A stretch of DNA of 64,000 nt, taken from Sphaerisporangium melleum (GTDB lineage: Bacteria > Actinomycetota > Actinomycetes > Streptosporangiales > Streptosporangiaceae). Made by a program: the position numbers and the translations under genes. Positions 27,021 through 36,698 of this stretch are shown here, piece after piece. Position 1 is the stretch's first letter, and every line of letters begins with the position of its first letter. The stretch is taken from NCBI RefSeq assembly GCF_014646695.1, contig NZ_BMNT01000015.1:52997-116996 (forward strand). Direction: 5' to 3'. The notes under the pieces are model-generated. The model saw only the letters and a list, made by a program, of their open reading frames with translations. It did no database searches and was not told the DNA's origin.

Positions 27021-27923
27021 ATGGGTGCCCAGCTAAGACTGCTGCGGCGGCGGATCAGGTCGGTCAAGTCCACCGCCAAGATCACCCGTGCCCAGGAGCT
27101 CATCGCCTCCTCGCGCATCATCAAGGCGCAGCAGCGCATGGAGGCGGCGGTGCCCTACGAGCGCGAGATCACTCGCGCCGTGTCGGCCGTCCTGAGCAAC
27201 AGCGCGGACATCGACCACCCGCTGACCGTCGCCAAGGAGCAGCCGGCCAGCGCCGGTGTGCTGATCGTGACCAGTGACCGCGGCTTCGCCGGAGGCTTCA
27301 ACGCCAACGTCCTGCGCGAGGCCGAGGCGCTGGCCGGGCACCTGCGCGCCCGCAACGTACAGATCAAGCCGTACGTCGTCGGGCGCAAGGGCATCACCTG
27401 GCACCGCTTCCGCAGCCGGCCGATGAGCGGCGAGTGGGCGGGGTTCTCCGACAGCCCCTCCTACGCGCACGCCAAGGAGATCGCCGAAGCGCTGGTCGCG
27501 GCCTTCGAGGACGACAACGGGATCGACGAGATCCACATCGTCTACACCGGGTTCGTTTCGATGCTGACCCAGGATGTGCGGGTCACCCGCGTCCTGCCGC
27601 TCGAGGTCGAGGAGACCACCGAGCAGCCGGCGGAGGGCCCGCTGCCGTACTACGAGTTCGAGCCGACCGCGGGCGAGGTGCTCAACCAGCTCCTGCCCCG
27701 CTACATCGAGTCGCGCATCTTCAACGCGCTGCTCCAGTCGGCCGCCTCGGAGCACGCCTCGCGCCGCCGGGCGATGAAGTCGGCGACCGACAACGCCAAC
27801 GAGCTCATCCGCGTGTTCACCCAGCAGATGAACCAGGCTCGCCAGGCCGAGATCACCCAGGAAATCAGCGAGATCGTCGGCGGAGCGAACGCGCTCGCCG
27901 ACGCCTCTGCGGGGAAAGAGTGA
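27021..27923 (+). CDS. atpG: F0F1 ATP synthase subunit gamma
   Basis: A 300-residue central rotor shaft. The N-terminal helix MGAQLRLLRRRIRSVKSTAK and the C-terminal helix NARQAEIT-type region (here MNQARQAEITQEISEIVGGA) are conserved. Residues ~195-210 hold an Asp/Glu/Pro loop (EETTEQPAEGPLPYYEF), a position where actinobacterial gamma subunits carry small insertions. The ribosome binding site lies inside the end of atpA, so the two are tightly coupled. Confidence 0.96.
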   Translation: MGAQLRLLRRRIRSVKSTAKITRAQELIASSRIIKAQQRMEAAVPYEREITRAVSAVLSNSADIDHPLTVAKEQPASAGVLIVTSDRGFAGGFNANVLREAEALAGHLRARNVQIKPYVVGRKGITWHRFRSRPMSGEWAGFSDSPSYAHAKEIAEALVAAFEDDNGIDEIHIVYTGFVSMLTQDVRVTRVLPLEVEETTEQPAEGPLPYYEFEPTAGEVLNQLLPRYIESRIFNALLQSAASEHASRRRAMKSATDNANELIRVFTQQMNQARQAEITQEISEIVGGANALADASAGKE

Positions 27924-29360
<1,437 letters not shown>

Positions 29361-29412
29361 CGACTGGATGCCGGCACGGCGGCGCCGTGCCGGCATTCGA
29401 GGAAGGTGTGTG

Positions 29413-29814
29413 ATGGCAAAGCTCCGCATCGGAGTGGTATCGCCGGAACGTGAGATCTGGGCCGGCGAGGCCGACATGGTGATTGCCAAGACCGTGGACG
29501 GCGAGATCGGTATCATGCCGAATCATGCGCCCGTGCTCGGCGTCCTCGTCGAGGGCGGCGTTCTGCGCATCCGGCGCGGCGACGGTGACGACATCGTGGC
29601 CGCGGTGCACGGCGGGTTCATCTCGGTGGCCAACAACGACGTGTCGGTGCTCGCCGAGACGGCCGAGCTCGGCTCCGAGGTGGACGTGGCGGCGGCACGC
29701 GACGCGCTCCAGCGCGCGCTCGCCTCCGTCGAGGCCGACAACGAGAACGCCGAGGCTCAGATCGAGGCGAAGCGAGCTCGGGCCCGGCTGCGTGCGGCCG
29801 GCGAAGAGGTCTGA
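29413..29814 (+). CDS. atpC: F0F1 ATP synthase subunit epsilon
   Basis: A 133-residue regulatory subunit of the central stalk. The N-terminal beta-barrel has VVSPEREIWAGEADMVIAKT and GEIGIMPNHAPVLGVL. The C-terminal part is a helical pair rich in Ala, Glu and Arg that can block rotation. The ATG at 29413 follows GGAAGG; longer open reading upstream overlaps atpD and is not real. It ends the atp operon proper. Confidence 0.96.
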   Translation: MAKLRIGVVSPEREIWAGEADMVIAKTVDGEIGIMPNHAPVLGVLVEGGVLRIRRGDGDDIVAAVHGGFISVANNDVSVLAETAELGSEVDVAAARDALQRALASVEADNENAEAQIEAKRARARLRAAGEEV

Positions 29815-29827
29815 TAGATACACCGAC

Positions 29828-30232
29828 ATGAACGTGGGGGCGGCTATGGCGGCGCTTGACATCGTGGTGAGCGTCGTGGTGGTCGCCGCCCTGCTCGTAC
29901 TCCGCGGGATCCTGCTCGCACGATCCCGGGGCAATGTCGTATGCAGCCTGAGGACGGGCGACCGTGCCTGGCGCAGCGGGGTGGCCCGCTACGCCGGCGG
30001 GGAGCTCCACTGGATCCCCTTCCTGGGTCTGCGACTGAGGCCGCGCCACGCTATCGCGAGGCGCGGCCTCACTGTTTCCACCCGCCGCCCGCTCGCCGGT
30101 GGCGAGGGCCCCGCGGGTTACTGGACGGTCGACTGCGCCGGCGTCTCCCTGGCCATGAGCGAGGACGCCCTCACCGGCTTCCTCGCCTGGGTGGAGTCCG
30201 CCCCGCCCAGCGCCCACCTCGACGCCGCGTAA
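29828..30232 (+). CDS. DUF2550 membrane-anchored protein
   Basis: A 134-residue protein with one N-terminal membrane helix (IVVSVVVVAALLVLRGILLA) and a small beta-rich domain (RGNVVCSLRTGDRAWRSGVARY, then WIPFLGLRLRPRHAIARRGL). DUF2550 proteins follow atpC in many actinobacteria; their function is not known. The ATG at 29828 gives the full membrane segment; an ATG at 29846 after GGGGGCGG is an alternative. The gene sits 13 bp from atpC, so it probably belongs to the operon. It converges on cobO. Confidence 0.85.
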   Translation: MNVGAAMAALDIVVSVVVVAALLVLRGILLARSRGNVVCSLRTGDRAWRSGVARYAGGELHWIPFLGLRLRPRHAIARRGLTVSTRRPLAGGEGPAGYWTVDCAGVSLAMSEDALTGFLAWVESAPPSAHLDAA

Positions 30233-30234
30233 TA

Positions 30235-30290
30235 CTGTGCTTCCTTGCCTCGCTTCGCTCGGCGGCTCGTGTCGCCCTTGAGGCGGTTAC
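30235..30290 (-). repeat. Dispersed intergenic repeat, copy C
   Basis: On the minus strand this stretch matches the 3' half of the repeats near 54 and 60 kb over ~50 bp, including the arm GCTCGTGTCGC on the plus strand (30265-30275), one mismatch from GCTCGTGGCGC. It fills nearly all of the 60-bp gap between the convergent DUF2550 and cobO genes. Confidence 0.7.
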
Positions 30291-30292
30291 GG

Positions 30293-30883
30293 CTAGCGGG
30301 TGGCGCCGGGTTTCCAGAGGAGTTCGCCGCCGGTGGCGGTGATGCGGCACAGGATGAACATCAGGTCGCTGAGGCGGTTGAGGTAGGTCGCGGTCAGCGG
30401 GTTCACGTCGTCGTGGGCCTCCAGGGCCGACCATGCCGTGCGCTCGGCTCGCCGCACCACGGTGCGGGCGACGTGCATCAGCGCCGTGCCGGGGGAGCCG
30501 CCGGGCAGGATGAAACTGCGCAGAGGCTTGAGCTCGGCGTTGAAGCGGTCGCACTGCTCCTCCAGCCATGCGATGTACGACGGCTCGACGCGCAGCGGGG
30601 GGAACTCCGGGTCCGGGGTGACCGGCGTGCACAGGTCGGCGCCCACGTCGAACAGCTCGTTCTGCACCCGGGCCAGCACCTCGGCGACCTCGCCGGGCAG
30701 GTCGCCCATGGCCATCGCGACACCGATGGCCGCGTTGGCCTCCTCCACGTCGGCGTAGGCGGCGAGCCGGGGGTCGGTCTTGCTGGTGCGGCTCATGTCG
30801 CCGAGGCTCGTGGTGCCGTCGTCCCCGGTGCGGGTGTAGATCTTCGAGAGGACGACCGGCTTGTCATTGTCAGCTCGCGTCAT
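30293..30883 (-). CDS. Cob(I)yrinic acid a,c-diamide adenosyltransferase (PduO type)
   Basis: A 196-residue enzyme that adenosylates cob(I)alamin with ATP to make coenzyme B12. The ATP-binding motif YTRTGDDGTTSL is at 16-27. Conserved pieces include VEEANAAIG, QNELFDVGADL and the C-terminal RLSDLMFILCR. It would serve B12 enzymes such as methylmalonyl-CoA mutase, matching the epimerase gene 13 kb away. The start at 30883 has no ribosome binding site but a -10 box 6 nt upstream, so the message may be leaderless. Confidence 0.92.
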   Translation of the reverse strand: MTRADNDKPVVLSKIYTRTGDDGTTSLGDMSRTSKTDPRLAAYADVEEANAAIGVAMAMGDLPGEVAEVLARVQNELFDVGADLCTPVTPDPEFPPLRVEPSYIAWLEEQCDRFNAELKPLRSFILPGGSPGTALMHVARTVVRRAERTAWSALEAHDDVNPLTATYLNRLSDLMFILCRITATGGELLWKPGATR

Positions 30884-30889
30884 GCCGCC

Positions 30890-30895
30890 AGCGTA
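30890..30895 (-). promoter_or_regulatory. Candidate -10 box for leaderless cobO message
   Basis: On the minus strand TACGCT ends exactly 6 nt before the ATG at 30883, the spacing expected if transcription starts at the A of the start codon. No Shine-Dalgarno sequence is present. Confidence 0.35.
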
Positions 30896-31137
30896 ACGAC
30901 CCCTGCCACGCCGAAGGCGAGGTGGCGGCGGCGTCCGTGTGCCTCGTCCGGCCCAGGGGTGCGGCCTGACCCTCCGGTACCTCTTTCATGGGCTGTGCGG
31001 CCTTCTCAGCGGCTTCTGGAGGGGCTGCTGGGGCTGAGGGGGCTCTGGACACCGCCGGCTGGGAGGCATGGGCCGCGCGGAAGCGGGCAGGGAGACGATG
31101 CGGCCTCAAGGCGGGTCGCCGGACATGAGGAGGCGGC

Positions 31138-31455
31138 ATGCGAGGCCGGATGGGTCCGGGATGCCAGGAGGTCCGCGTCGGGTCCCGGCTCGACGTGGGC
31201 ACCGTCGCGACGCTGCGGCCGTGCCTGCACGAGGCGGTCGAGAGCGGCGAGGGTGACGTGATCGTCGATCTCTCCGATCTGGAGATGATCGACTCCGCCG
31301 GTCTGGGAGTCCTCGTCGGCACGCATCGCCGCGCGCTACGCGCGGGACGCCGCCTCGTGCTACGGGGGGTGCCACCGCGGGTCATGCGGTTGCTCGCCAT
31401 CACCCGGTTGCACCGGGTGCTCCGGGTCGAGCAGCCTGTGGCCGCCGTGGCCTGA
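31138..31455 (+). CDS. STAS-domain anti-sigma factor antagonist
   Basis: A 105-residue STAS protein of the SpoIIAA/RsbV type. The phosphorylatable serine is S53 in IDSAGLGVLVGTHRRA. Such proteins bind an anti-sigma kinase when unphosphorylated and free a sigma factor. No anti-sigma kinase or sigma gene lies nearby, so the partner is elsewhere. The ATG follows GAGGAGGCGG. Orphan STAS genes are common in filamentous actinomycetes. Confidence 0.85.
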   Translation: MRGRMGPGCQEVRVGSRLDVGTVATLRPCLHEAVESGEGDVIVDLSDLEMIDSAGLGVLVGTHRRALRAGRRLVLRGVPPRVMRLLAITRLHRVLRVEQPVAAVA

Positions 31456-31586
31456 TCGCGTCGCCGGCGCGCCGGGGGAGCGCCGCAGGTGGCGTGGGAT
31501 ATGAGGGAGGCGCTCGCCGCCGACCTCCGTGTCATCGAGGGCGGGCGCCCGCGGGCCGCCCGCCCTCCGGCCGGACGCGGCGGCGC

Positions 31587-32195
31587 TCAGGCGCCGAAGC
31601 AGCGGCGGAGGATGTGCAGAGCCGTCTCGATGAGGTGGTCCAGGGGCGGCCGGTCGTCGGCCAGCACCCACTCGATCAGCAGCTCCTGCAGCGCCCCGAC
31701 CACCGCGAGCGCGAGCAGGTGCGTCCGGCCCGGCAGCCCGTTGGGCAGTTCGCCCATGGTCTGTTCGATGATCTCGGTGAAGCTGTTGACGGCGCGCTGC
31801 CGCTCCATCGTGAGGATGTCGCCCGCCCGCCGCACTTCCAGGTGCAGGATGCGGGCACGCCGGATGTCCCGGGTGACGAAGGTGATGTAGGCGGTGATGC
31901 CCGCGCAGAGCCGGCTGTCGGGATCGGGGCCGGCCTCGCCGATCGCCTTGCTGACCGTGATGACCGTCTCCTCGACGCAGCGCTCGTAGACCGCCCGCAT
32001 GAGCTCTTCGCGTCCGGTGAAACATTCATAGAACGCGCGGTTGGAGATGCGCGCCGAGGCGCACAGCCGCTCGATCGTGGTCGCGCCGAATCCCACGCCG
32101 GAGAACAGCGTGTACGCGGCGGTCACCAGCCGTTCCCTGCGATCGGCTAATCGCTGCTCCGCCGTCATTCCGCGGTAGTCGCGTCCGCTGGCCAC
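31587..32195 (-). CDS. TetR-family regulator
   Basis: A 202-residue repressor with a classical N-terminal helix-turn-helix (TTIERLCASARISNRAFYECF). The C-terminal domain is helical and typical of ligand-binding TetR proteins. The GTG at 32195 follows GAGGTGAGCA; an internal ATG at 32168 has no ribosome binding site. It lies 79 bp downstream of the aldehyde dehydrogenase gene in the same direction, so it may control that gene in response to an aldehyde, though this is inference. Confidence 0.88.
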   Translation of the reverse strand: MASGRDYRGMTAEQRLADRRERLVTAAYTLFSGVGFGATTIERLCASARISNRAFYECFTGREELMRAVYERCVEETVITVSKAIGEAGPDPDSRLCAGITAYITFVTRDIRRARILHLEVRRAGDILTMERQRAVNSFTEIIEQTMGELPNGLPGRTHLLALAVVGALQELLIEWVLADDRPPLDHLIETALHILRRCFGA

Positions 32196-32274
32196 TGCTC
32201 ACCTCGCGTCCTGCTGGCCCCGTAGGAACCCATCATTATGGACGCAAGATCGTTTTTCGGGAAGTATAGGACAG

Positions 32275-33771
32275 CTACCTTCTGCGTCGGCCGTGCACGA
32301 AAGTGATCAGTTTCACAAGGCGTGCCATCTCGGCGGGAGTCCTCCGGAAGGTGGTGATGTGCATGCCGGGCAGCGGGAAACGCTGGCGGCTGACGGCCTT
32401 CGGACGGGCGAACTCGCGCAGCCCGTCCGCGCCGTGGATCCGCCCGAATCCCGAGTCGCCGATCCCGCCGAACGGCAACGCCGGCACGCCCGCGAACGAG
32501 ATGATCGAGTTGATCGCCGTCATGCCGCTGAGCATGGCCCGGGCGAGCTCCATGGCGCGCCGGGGATTCCCGGAGAAGATCGTGCCGCCCAGGCCGTAGG
32601 ACACCGCGTTGGCCCGCTCCAGCGCCTCCTCCGCGTCGGCCACCTTGCGTACGGTGAGGGTCGGCCCGAAGGTCTCCTCCCGCACCGCGCTGGAGTCCTC
32701 CGGCACGTCGGTGAGCACCACCGGGTCCACGTACGGCGGCCGGACGGCGTCCGCGCCGCCCACCACGGCCCGGCCGCCCTTGGCGAGGGCGTCGTCCAGG
32801 TGCCGGCGGATCACCTCCGTCTGGGCGGGCATGGTGATCGGCCCGTAGTCCTCGCCGCTGCGCACCGCCGCGGCCCGCTCGGTGAGCTCACGCATGAACG
32901 CGTCGTAGACGGGCTCCACGACGTACACCCGCTCGACGCCGACGCAGGTCTGCCCGGCGTTGGACATGGCCCCCCACAACGCGGCGTCCGCGGCGGCGGC
33001 GACGTCGGCATCGGCGTCCACGATGAGCGCGTCCTTGCCGCCGCACTCGGCGACCAGCGGTGTGAGGTTGGCCGCGCACGCCGCCATGACCCGCTTGGCG
33101 GTGGCCGTCGAACCGGTGAACGCGATCTTGCCGACGCCCGGGTCGGCCGCCAGCGCGGCGCCGGTCTCGCCGAGACCGGTGACCACCTGGAAGACCTCCC
33201 GCTCCGGGACGCTCTCCCGGAACAGCTCGGCCAGCAGCACGCCGACGCCCGGGGTGAGCTCGCTCGGCTTGAACACCACGGCGTTGCCCGCGGCGAGCGC
33301 GTAGGAGATGGACCCCATCGGGGTGAACACCGGGTAGTTCCACGGCCCGATCACTCCGACGACGCCCAGCGGGAGGTACTCCAGCGTGGCGGCGAGGTTG
33401 GCGCCGAGCAGCCCGGGGGAGACGCGGCGGGGGCCGAGCACCTTGCGGGCGTGGCGCGCCGCCCAGTCGAGGTGGGTGATGGTGAGCACGGTCTCCAGGG
33501 TGGCGTCGCCGATCGGCTTGCCGGTCTCCTCGCGCACCAGGCCGGCGATGCGGGGGAGCTCCCGGACCAGGACGGCCTTGTAGTCCAGCAGCCGCCGCCT
33601 GCGCCCTTCGAAGCCGAGGCCGGCCCACCAGCGCGCCGCCTCGCCCGCCCGTTCGACGGTGCGGTGGACGGCCGCCGCGTCGTGGCGGGGGTGGGTGCCC
33701 ACGACCGCCCCGGTGGCGGGATTGAGGGAGTCGAAGGTCCGCTGCTCGGTCGCCTCGGTCGCCGTCGTCAT
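32275..33771 (-). CDS. NAD(P)-dependent aldehyde dehydrogenase
   Basis: A 498-residue enzyme that oxidises an aldehyde to the acid. Key residues are present: GPWNYP with N145, cofactor loop FTGST (218-222), general base E242 in AECGGKDA, and nucleophile C277 in SNAGQTCVGVERV. The motif AECGGKD replaces the common ELGGK, as in succinate-semialdehyde-type subfamilies. Substrate is unknown. ATG at 33771 follows GAGGAG. A longer reading from 33945 has no support. A TetR gene follows in the same direction. Confidence 0.93.
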   Translation of the reverse strand: MTTATEATEQRTFDSLNPATGAVVGTHPRHDAAAVHRTVERAGEAARWWAGLGFEGRRRRLLDYKAVLVRELPRIAGLVREETGKPIGDATLETVLTITHLDWAARHARKVLGPRRVSPGLLGANLAATLEYLPLGVVGVIGPWNYPVFTPMGSISYALAAGNAVVFKPSELTPGVGVLLAELFRESVPEREVFQVVTGLGETGAALAADPGVGKIAFTGSTATAKRVMAACAANLTPLVAECGGKDALIVDADADVAAAADAALWGAMSNAGQTCVGVERVYVVEPVYDAFMRELTERAAAVRSGEDYGPITMPAQTEVIRRHLDDALAKGGRAVVGGADAVRPPYVDPVVLTDVPEDSSAVREETFGPTLTVRKVADAEEALERANAVSYGLGGTIFSGNPRRAMELARAMLSGMTAINSIISFAGVPALPFGGIGDSGFGRIHGADGLREFARPKAVSRQRFPLPGMHITTFRRTPAEMARLVKLITFVHGRRRR

Positions 33772-34083
33772 CCGCGTCTCCTCCTCGCGGCCGCAGCCGC
33801 CGTACTCGCGCCTGGACCGTCCCCGTCCGGCCCGGGCCGGACGGCCGGGCGGAGCGGCGGTGCGGTGCTTCGCCGGTCTCGGGACACAAGGCGCGCCCCG
33901 CCCCTCCCCGGGGTCCGCACGCCGTGACCGCGAGCCTGGAGTCACCTTAGCCCTGAGGTCACGGCCGAAACCATCGACGCGGAATATTGTTCGGCTTTCG
34001 TGTCCCGGACGTGCTCGGCCAGGCCTCGTCAGGTGGAGAAGGGCGTACTCCTGTGTGGAGCAGGGGCGAGCGCGCCCGCCGGG
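33772..34083. other. Non-coding gap upstream of aldehyde dehydrogenase
   Basis: 312 bp with no supported gene; it should hold the aldehyde dehydrogenase promoter on the minus strand. A small 5-bp hairpin (GGGCG/CGCCC) lies at 34064-34077 near the end of the glycosyltransferase gene. No clear promoter was recognised. Confidence 0.5.
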
Positions 34084-35403
34084 TCAGGCCGTGGTGCCGA
34101 GCGAGCACGCGGGCAGCGGCCCGCCCTCCTCCAGCTCGGCGAGCAGGGCCCGCCACCGTGCGCCGATCACCTCGACGTCATAGTCCGCGGCGGTGCGCAG
34201 CGCGTTGGCGCCCATCCTGTGGCGCAACTCCTCGTCCTCGATGACCCGGCAGATGCCGGCGGCGAGCGACGCGGCCTTCTTGGAGCGCACGAGCAGTCCG
34301 TCGTGCTCATGGGTGATGATCTCCCTCGGCCCGTGCGGGCAGTCGAAGCTCACCACCGGCACGCCCTTGCTCATGGCCTCCAGAATGGTCATGCCGAAGC
34401 CCTCGTAGCGGGAGCTCACGGCGTAGATCGACGACTTGGACAGCTCGACGCCGATCTCCGGGGTGCTGCCCATCAGGAAGATCTTCTCCGACAGCCCCGC
34501 CTCCTCGATGCGCTGCCGCAGTCGCTCCTCGCGCTCGGGGGTGCCGCCGCCGTAGATGCGCAGCACCCAGTCGGGGTGCGCTCGTGCGACCGTCTTCCAG
34601 GCGTTGACCAGCCGGTCGAAGCCCTTGGCCCACACCACCCGGCCGATGGCGACGACGACCTTCTCCTCCAGGGAGGACACGTCGCCTGCCAGGTCGGGGA
34701 TCGCGTTGGGGATGCGCAGCAGGCGCTGCGGCGGACGCGCCTTGAGTGTCTTGGTGTAGTCCTTCAGGTCGGCCTCGGTGAGCGTCACGAACGCGTCGAA
34801 CCTGCCGTAGCGGCGCTTGATCTGTGCCTGGAGCTCCGGGCCGTGCGACTCCAGGGTGACGTGCTCCTGGCCGATGGTGAGCACCTCGGGCGGGGCGAAC
34901 AGGCCCATGACGATGTTGAAGACCGGGCGCGTCCCGATGACCGCCCCGCCGCGCAGCGAGCGCAGGTAGCGGATGAGCCGCAGGTCGGTCAGCAGGCTCA
35001 GGTTCAGGTACGCCTTCTCCTCCTGCGACACCAGCCGGCTCGGGCGGCGCGCGAGGAATTCGGCGAACCGGCCGCGGGGCGCCATCCGGTCGTCCAGGAA
35101 CCGCACCCGCACCCCGGGCGGCAGGGGGAAGAAGGGCTCCTCGTTGGTGCGCGTCAGGCTGACGATCTCCACCTCATGGTCGCGGGCGAGGTAGGCGGCC
35201 AGGTTCAGCACCGTACGGATCGTGCCGCCCATCCCGTACGCGTGCAGGAGCAGGATGTGCACCTGCCGGGCGTTCCTGGGCGGGGCCTTGCGTGCCCGCC
35301 TCCGGTTGGCGAGTTCGAGCGATTTCAGCGCCATCCGTGCGATGAGCCTGCGCCCCGTGGCTAACACCTCGAATGCCCCCTTCGATGCCGGCGGACATGC
35401 CAT
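34084..35403 (-). CDS. Family 4 glycosyltransferase
   Basis: A ~439-residue GT-B glycosyltransferase. The N-terminal domain opens with VHILLLHAYGMGGTIRTVLN, an acceptor-side glycine loop. The C-terminal domain has VVAIGRVVWAKGFDRLVNAW and the E-x7-E motif SSRYEGFGMTILEAMSKGVP typical of family 4. There is no signal peptide or membrane helix. A 50-residue basic N-terminus precedes the domain. The ATG at 35403 follows GGGGGGC and is my choice, but GTG 35460 and ATG 35430 are in frame. The acceptor is unknown; teichoic-acid or capsule glycan is likely by analogy. Confidence 0.85.
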   Translation of the reverse strand: MACPPASKGAFEVLATGRRLIARMALKSLELANRRRARKAPPRNARQVHILLLHAYGMGGTIRTVLNLAAYLARDHEVEIVSLTRTNEEPFFPLPPGVRVRFLDDRMAPRGRFAEFLARRPSRLVSQEEKAYLNLSLLTDLRLIRYLRSLRGGAVIGTRPVFNIVMGLFAPPEVLTIGQEHVTLESHGPELQAQIKRRYGRFDAFVTLTEADLKDYTKTLKARPPQRLLRIPNAIPDLAGDVSSLEEKVVVAIGRVVWAKGFDRLVNAWKTVARAHPDWVLRIYGGGTPEREERLRQRIEEAGLSEKIFLMGSTPEIGVELSKSSIYAVSSRYEGFGMTILEAMSKGVPVVSFDCPHGPREIITHEHDGLLVRSKKAASLAAGICRVIEDEELRHRMGANALRTAADYDVEVIGARWRALLAELEEGGPLPACSLGTTA

Positions 35404-35837
35404 GCCCCCCGTAGGTCGTCGTATCGGCATATGCCTGGCCACCTGGCGGGCACCCGTCACCTCTGGGGGAGATGACCAGATTCCTCCGCCGCAGGTAAGA
35501 GCTCGATAAGCCGCCTCGCGGCACGCCCGTCCCTGTCCGGCCCCCGTTCGTAGGTTCTAGACGCTCACTGACCGGTGGTTCGTTGCAGGAATTTCCCAGA
35601 AATTCATTAAGTAGTCAGGTGATAGCGGAGTGCGCGGCGATATGGCCGAGTTATGGCAGATAAGGGGAATGGATCGGCGAATGCCGGGTTGGTGGGCTCG
35701 CGGGCGGGTTGTGGCGGTGCTGAGCGTCAGCGGGACGGCCGGTCACCCGGACGCTGGAGCGCCGCACCGGCTCGCCTGGTCCGGGCGGAGGGCAGGCCGA
35801 ACAGAACAGCCGGCCGGTCAACGGGACGGGAGCCTGC
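35404..35837. other. Non-coding region upstream of family 4 glycosyltransferase
   Basis: 434 bp without a supported gene, lying between the start of the minus-strand glycosyltransferase and the end of nucS. The part at 35575-35630 is AT-rich for this genome and holds a perfect inverted repeat at 35589-35605. It probably contains the glycosyltransferase promoter. Confidence 0.5.
35589..35605. promoter_or_regulatory. Perfect 7-bp inverted repeat, probable operator
   Basis: GAATTTC and GAAATTC flank CCA in an AT-rich island of a very GC-rich sequence. It lies about 186 bp upstream of the glycosyltransferase start on the minus strand. The geometry resembles an operator for a helix-turn-helix dimer. 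Confidence 0.4.
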
Positions 35838-36497
35838 TCAGAAGAGGGTGTCGGTGCGCTCGATGCCGCGCAGCGCGTCGTAGTCGAGCGTCACGCACTC
35901 GATGCCCCGGTCGCCGGCGAGCACCCGGGCCTGCGGCCTGATCTCCTGGGCGGCGAACACGCCCTTCACCGGTGCCAGCAGGCTGTCGCGGTTGAGCAGC
36001 TCCAGATAGCGCGTGAGCTGCTCGACCCCGTCGATCTCCCCGCGCCGCTTGATCTCGATGGCGACCGTACCGCCGAGGTGGTCGCGGCACAGGATGTCCA
36101 CCGGCCCGATCGCGGTCGGGTACTCCCTGCGGATCAGCGTCCAGCCGGTGCCCAGGGTGGTGATGTTGTCGGCCAGCAGCTCCTGCAGGTGCGCCTCGAC
36201 GCCGTCCTTCTGCAGGCCGGGGTCGATGCCCAGCTCGTGCGAGGAGTCGTGCAGGATCTCCTCGATGGTCAGGATGAGCTGCTCGCCGGTCTTACCGTGG
36301 GTGACCGTCCAGCGGCCCTCCTCCTCGCGCACCTTGCAGGGAGGATTCATCCAGTTGAGCGGCTTGAACGCCCGGTCATCTGCATGGATTGACACCGAAC
36401 CGTCCGCTTTGAGCAAGATCAGCCGGGGTGCCATCGGGAGGTGCGCCGTGAGGCGTCCCACGTAATCCACGCTGCAACGCGCGATGACCAGCCGCAT
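35838..36497 (-). CDS. nucS: Mismatch-specific endonuclease NucS (EndoMS)
   Basis: A 219-residue nuclease that replaces MutS/MutL in actinobacteria by cutting both strands at mismatches. The N-terminal dimerisation and DNA-binding domain is followed by a nuclease core with D134 (GPVDILCRD) and the catalytic E-x-K at E148/K150 in AIEIKRRG. The last residues, TDTLF, resemble the C-terminal beta-clamp binding motif known for NucS. The ATG at 36497 gives the family start MRLVIARC; a TTG at 36506 is possible. It is divergent from a 3-hydroxyacyl-CoA dehydrogenase gene. Confidence 0.95.
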   Translation of the reverse strand: MRLVIARCSVDYVGRLTAHLPMAPRLILLKADGSVSIHADDRAFKPLNWMNPPCKVREEEGRWTVTHGKTGEQLILTIEEILHDSSHELGIDPGLQKDGVEAHLQELLADNITTLGTGWTLIRREYPTAIGPVDILCRDHLGGTVAIEIKRRGEIDGVEQLTRYLELLNRDSLLAPVKGVFAAQEIRPQARVLAGDRGIECVTLDYDALRGIERTDTLF

Positions 36498-36698
36498 GTC
36501 GGCCAACCCTACCGTCCGCCGCGGACGCCGGGGCGCGGTTCGCGCGGCGTCCGCGGGACGGCCATGCCCGGACGCCGGTGGGAGCGGTTCGCCGGCTGGG
36601 GATCACGGGCGCGCCGCCGGGTGGCCGGTGCGGGCCGGGTCGCCGCGTTCTGGGAGACTTGCCGCCAGGACGGCAGGACGGCGAGGGCGGAGGACATG

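Noticed and set aside
29483..30232. A 249-codon version of the DUF2550 gene
   Set aside because: The first 115 codons overlap atpC in another frame; the true protein starts near 29828.
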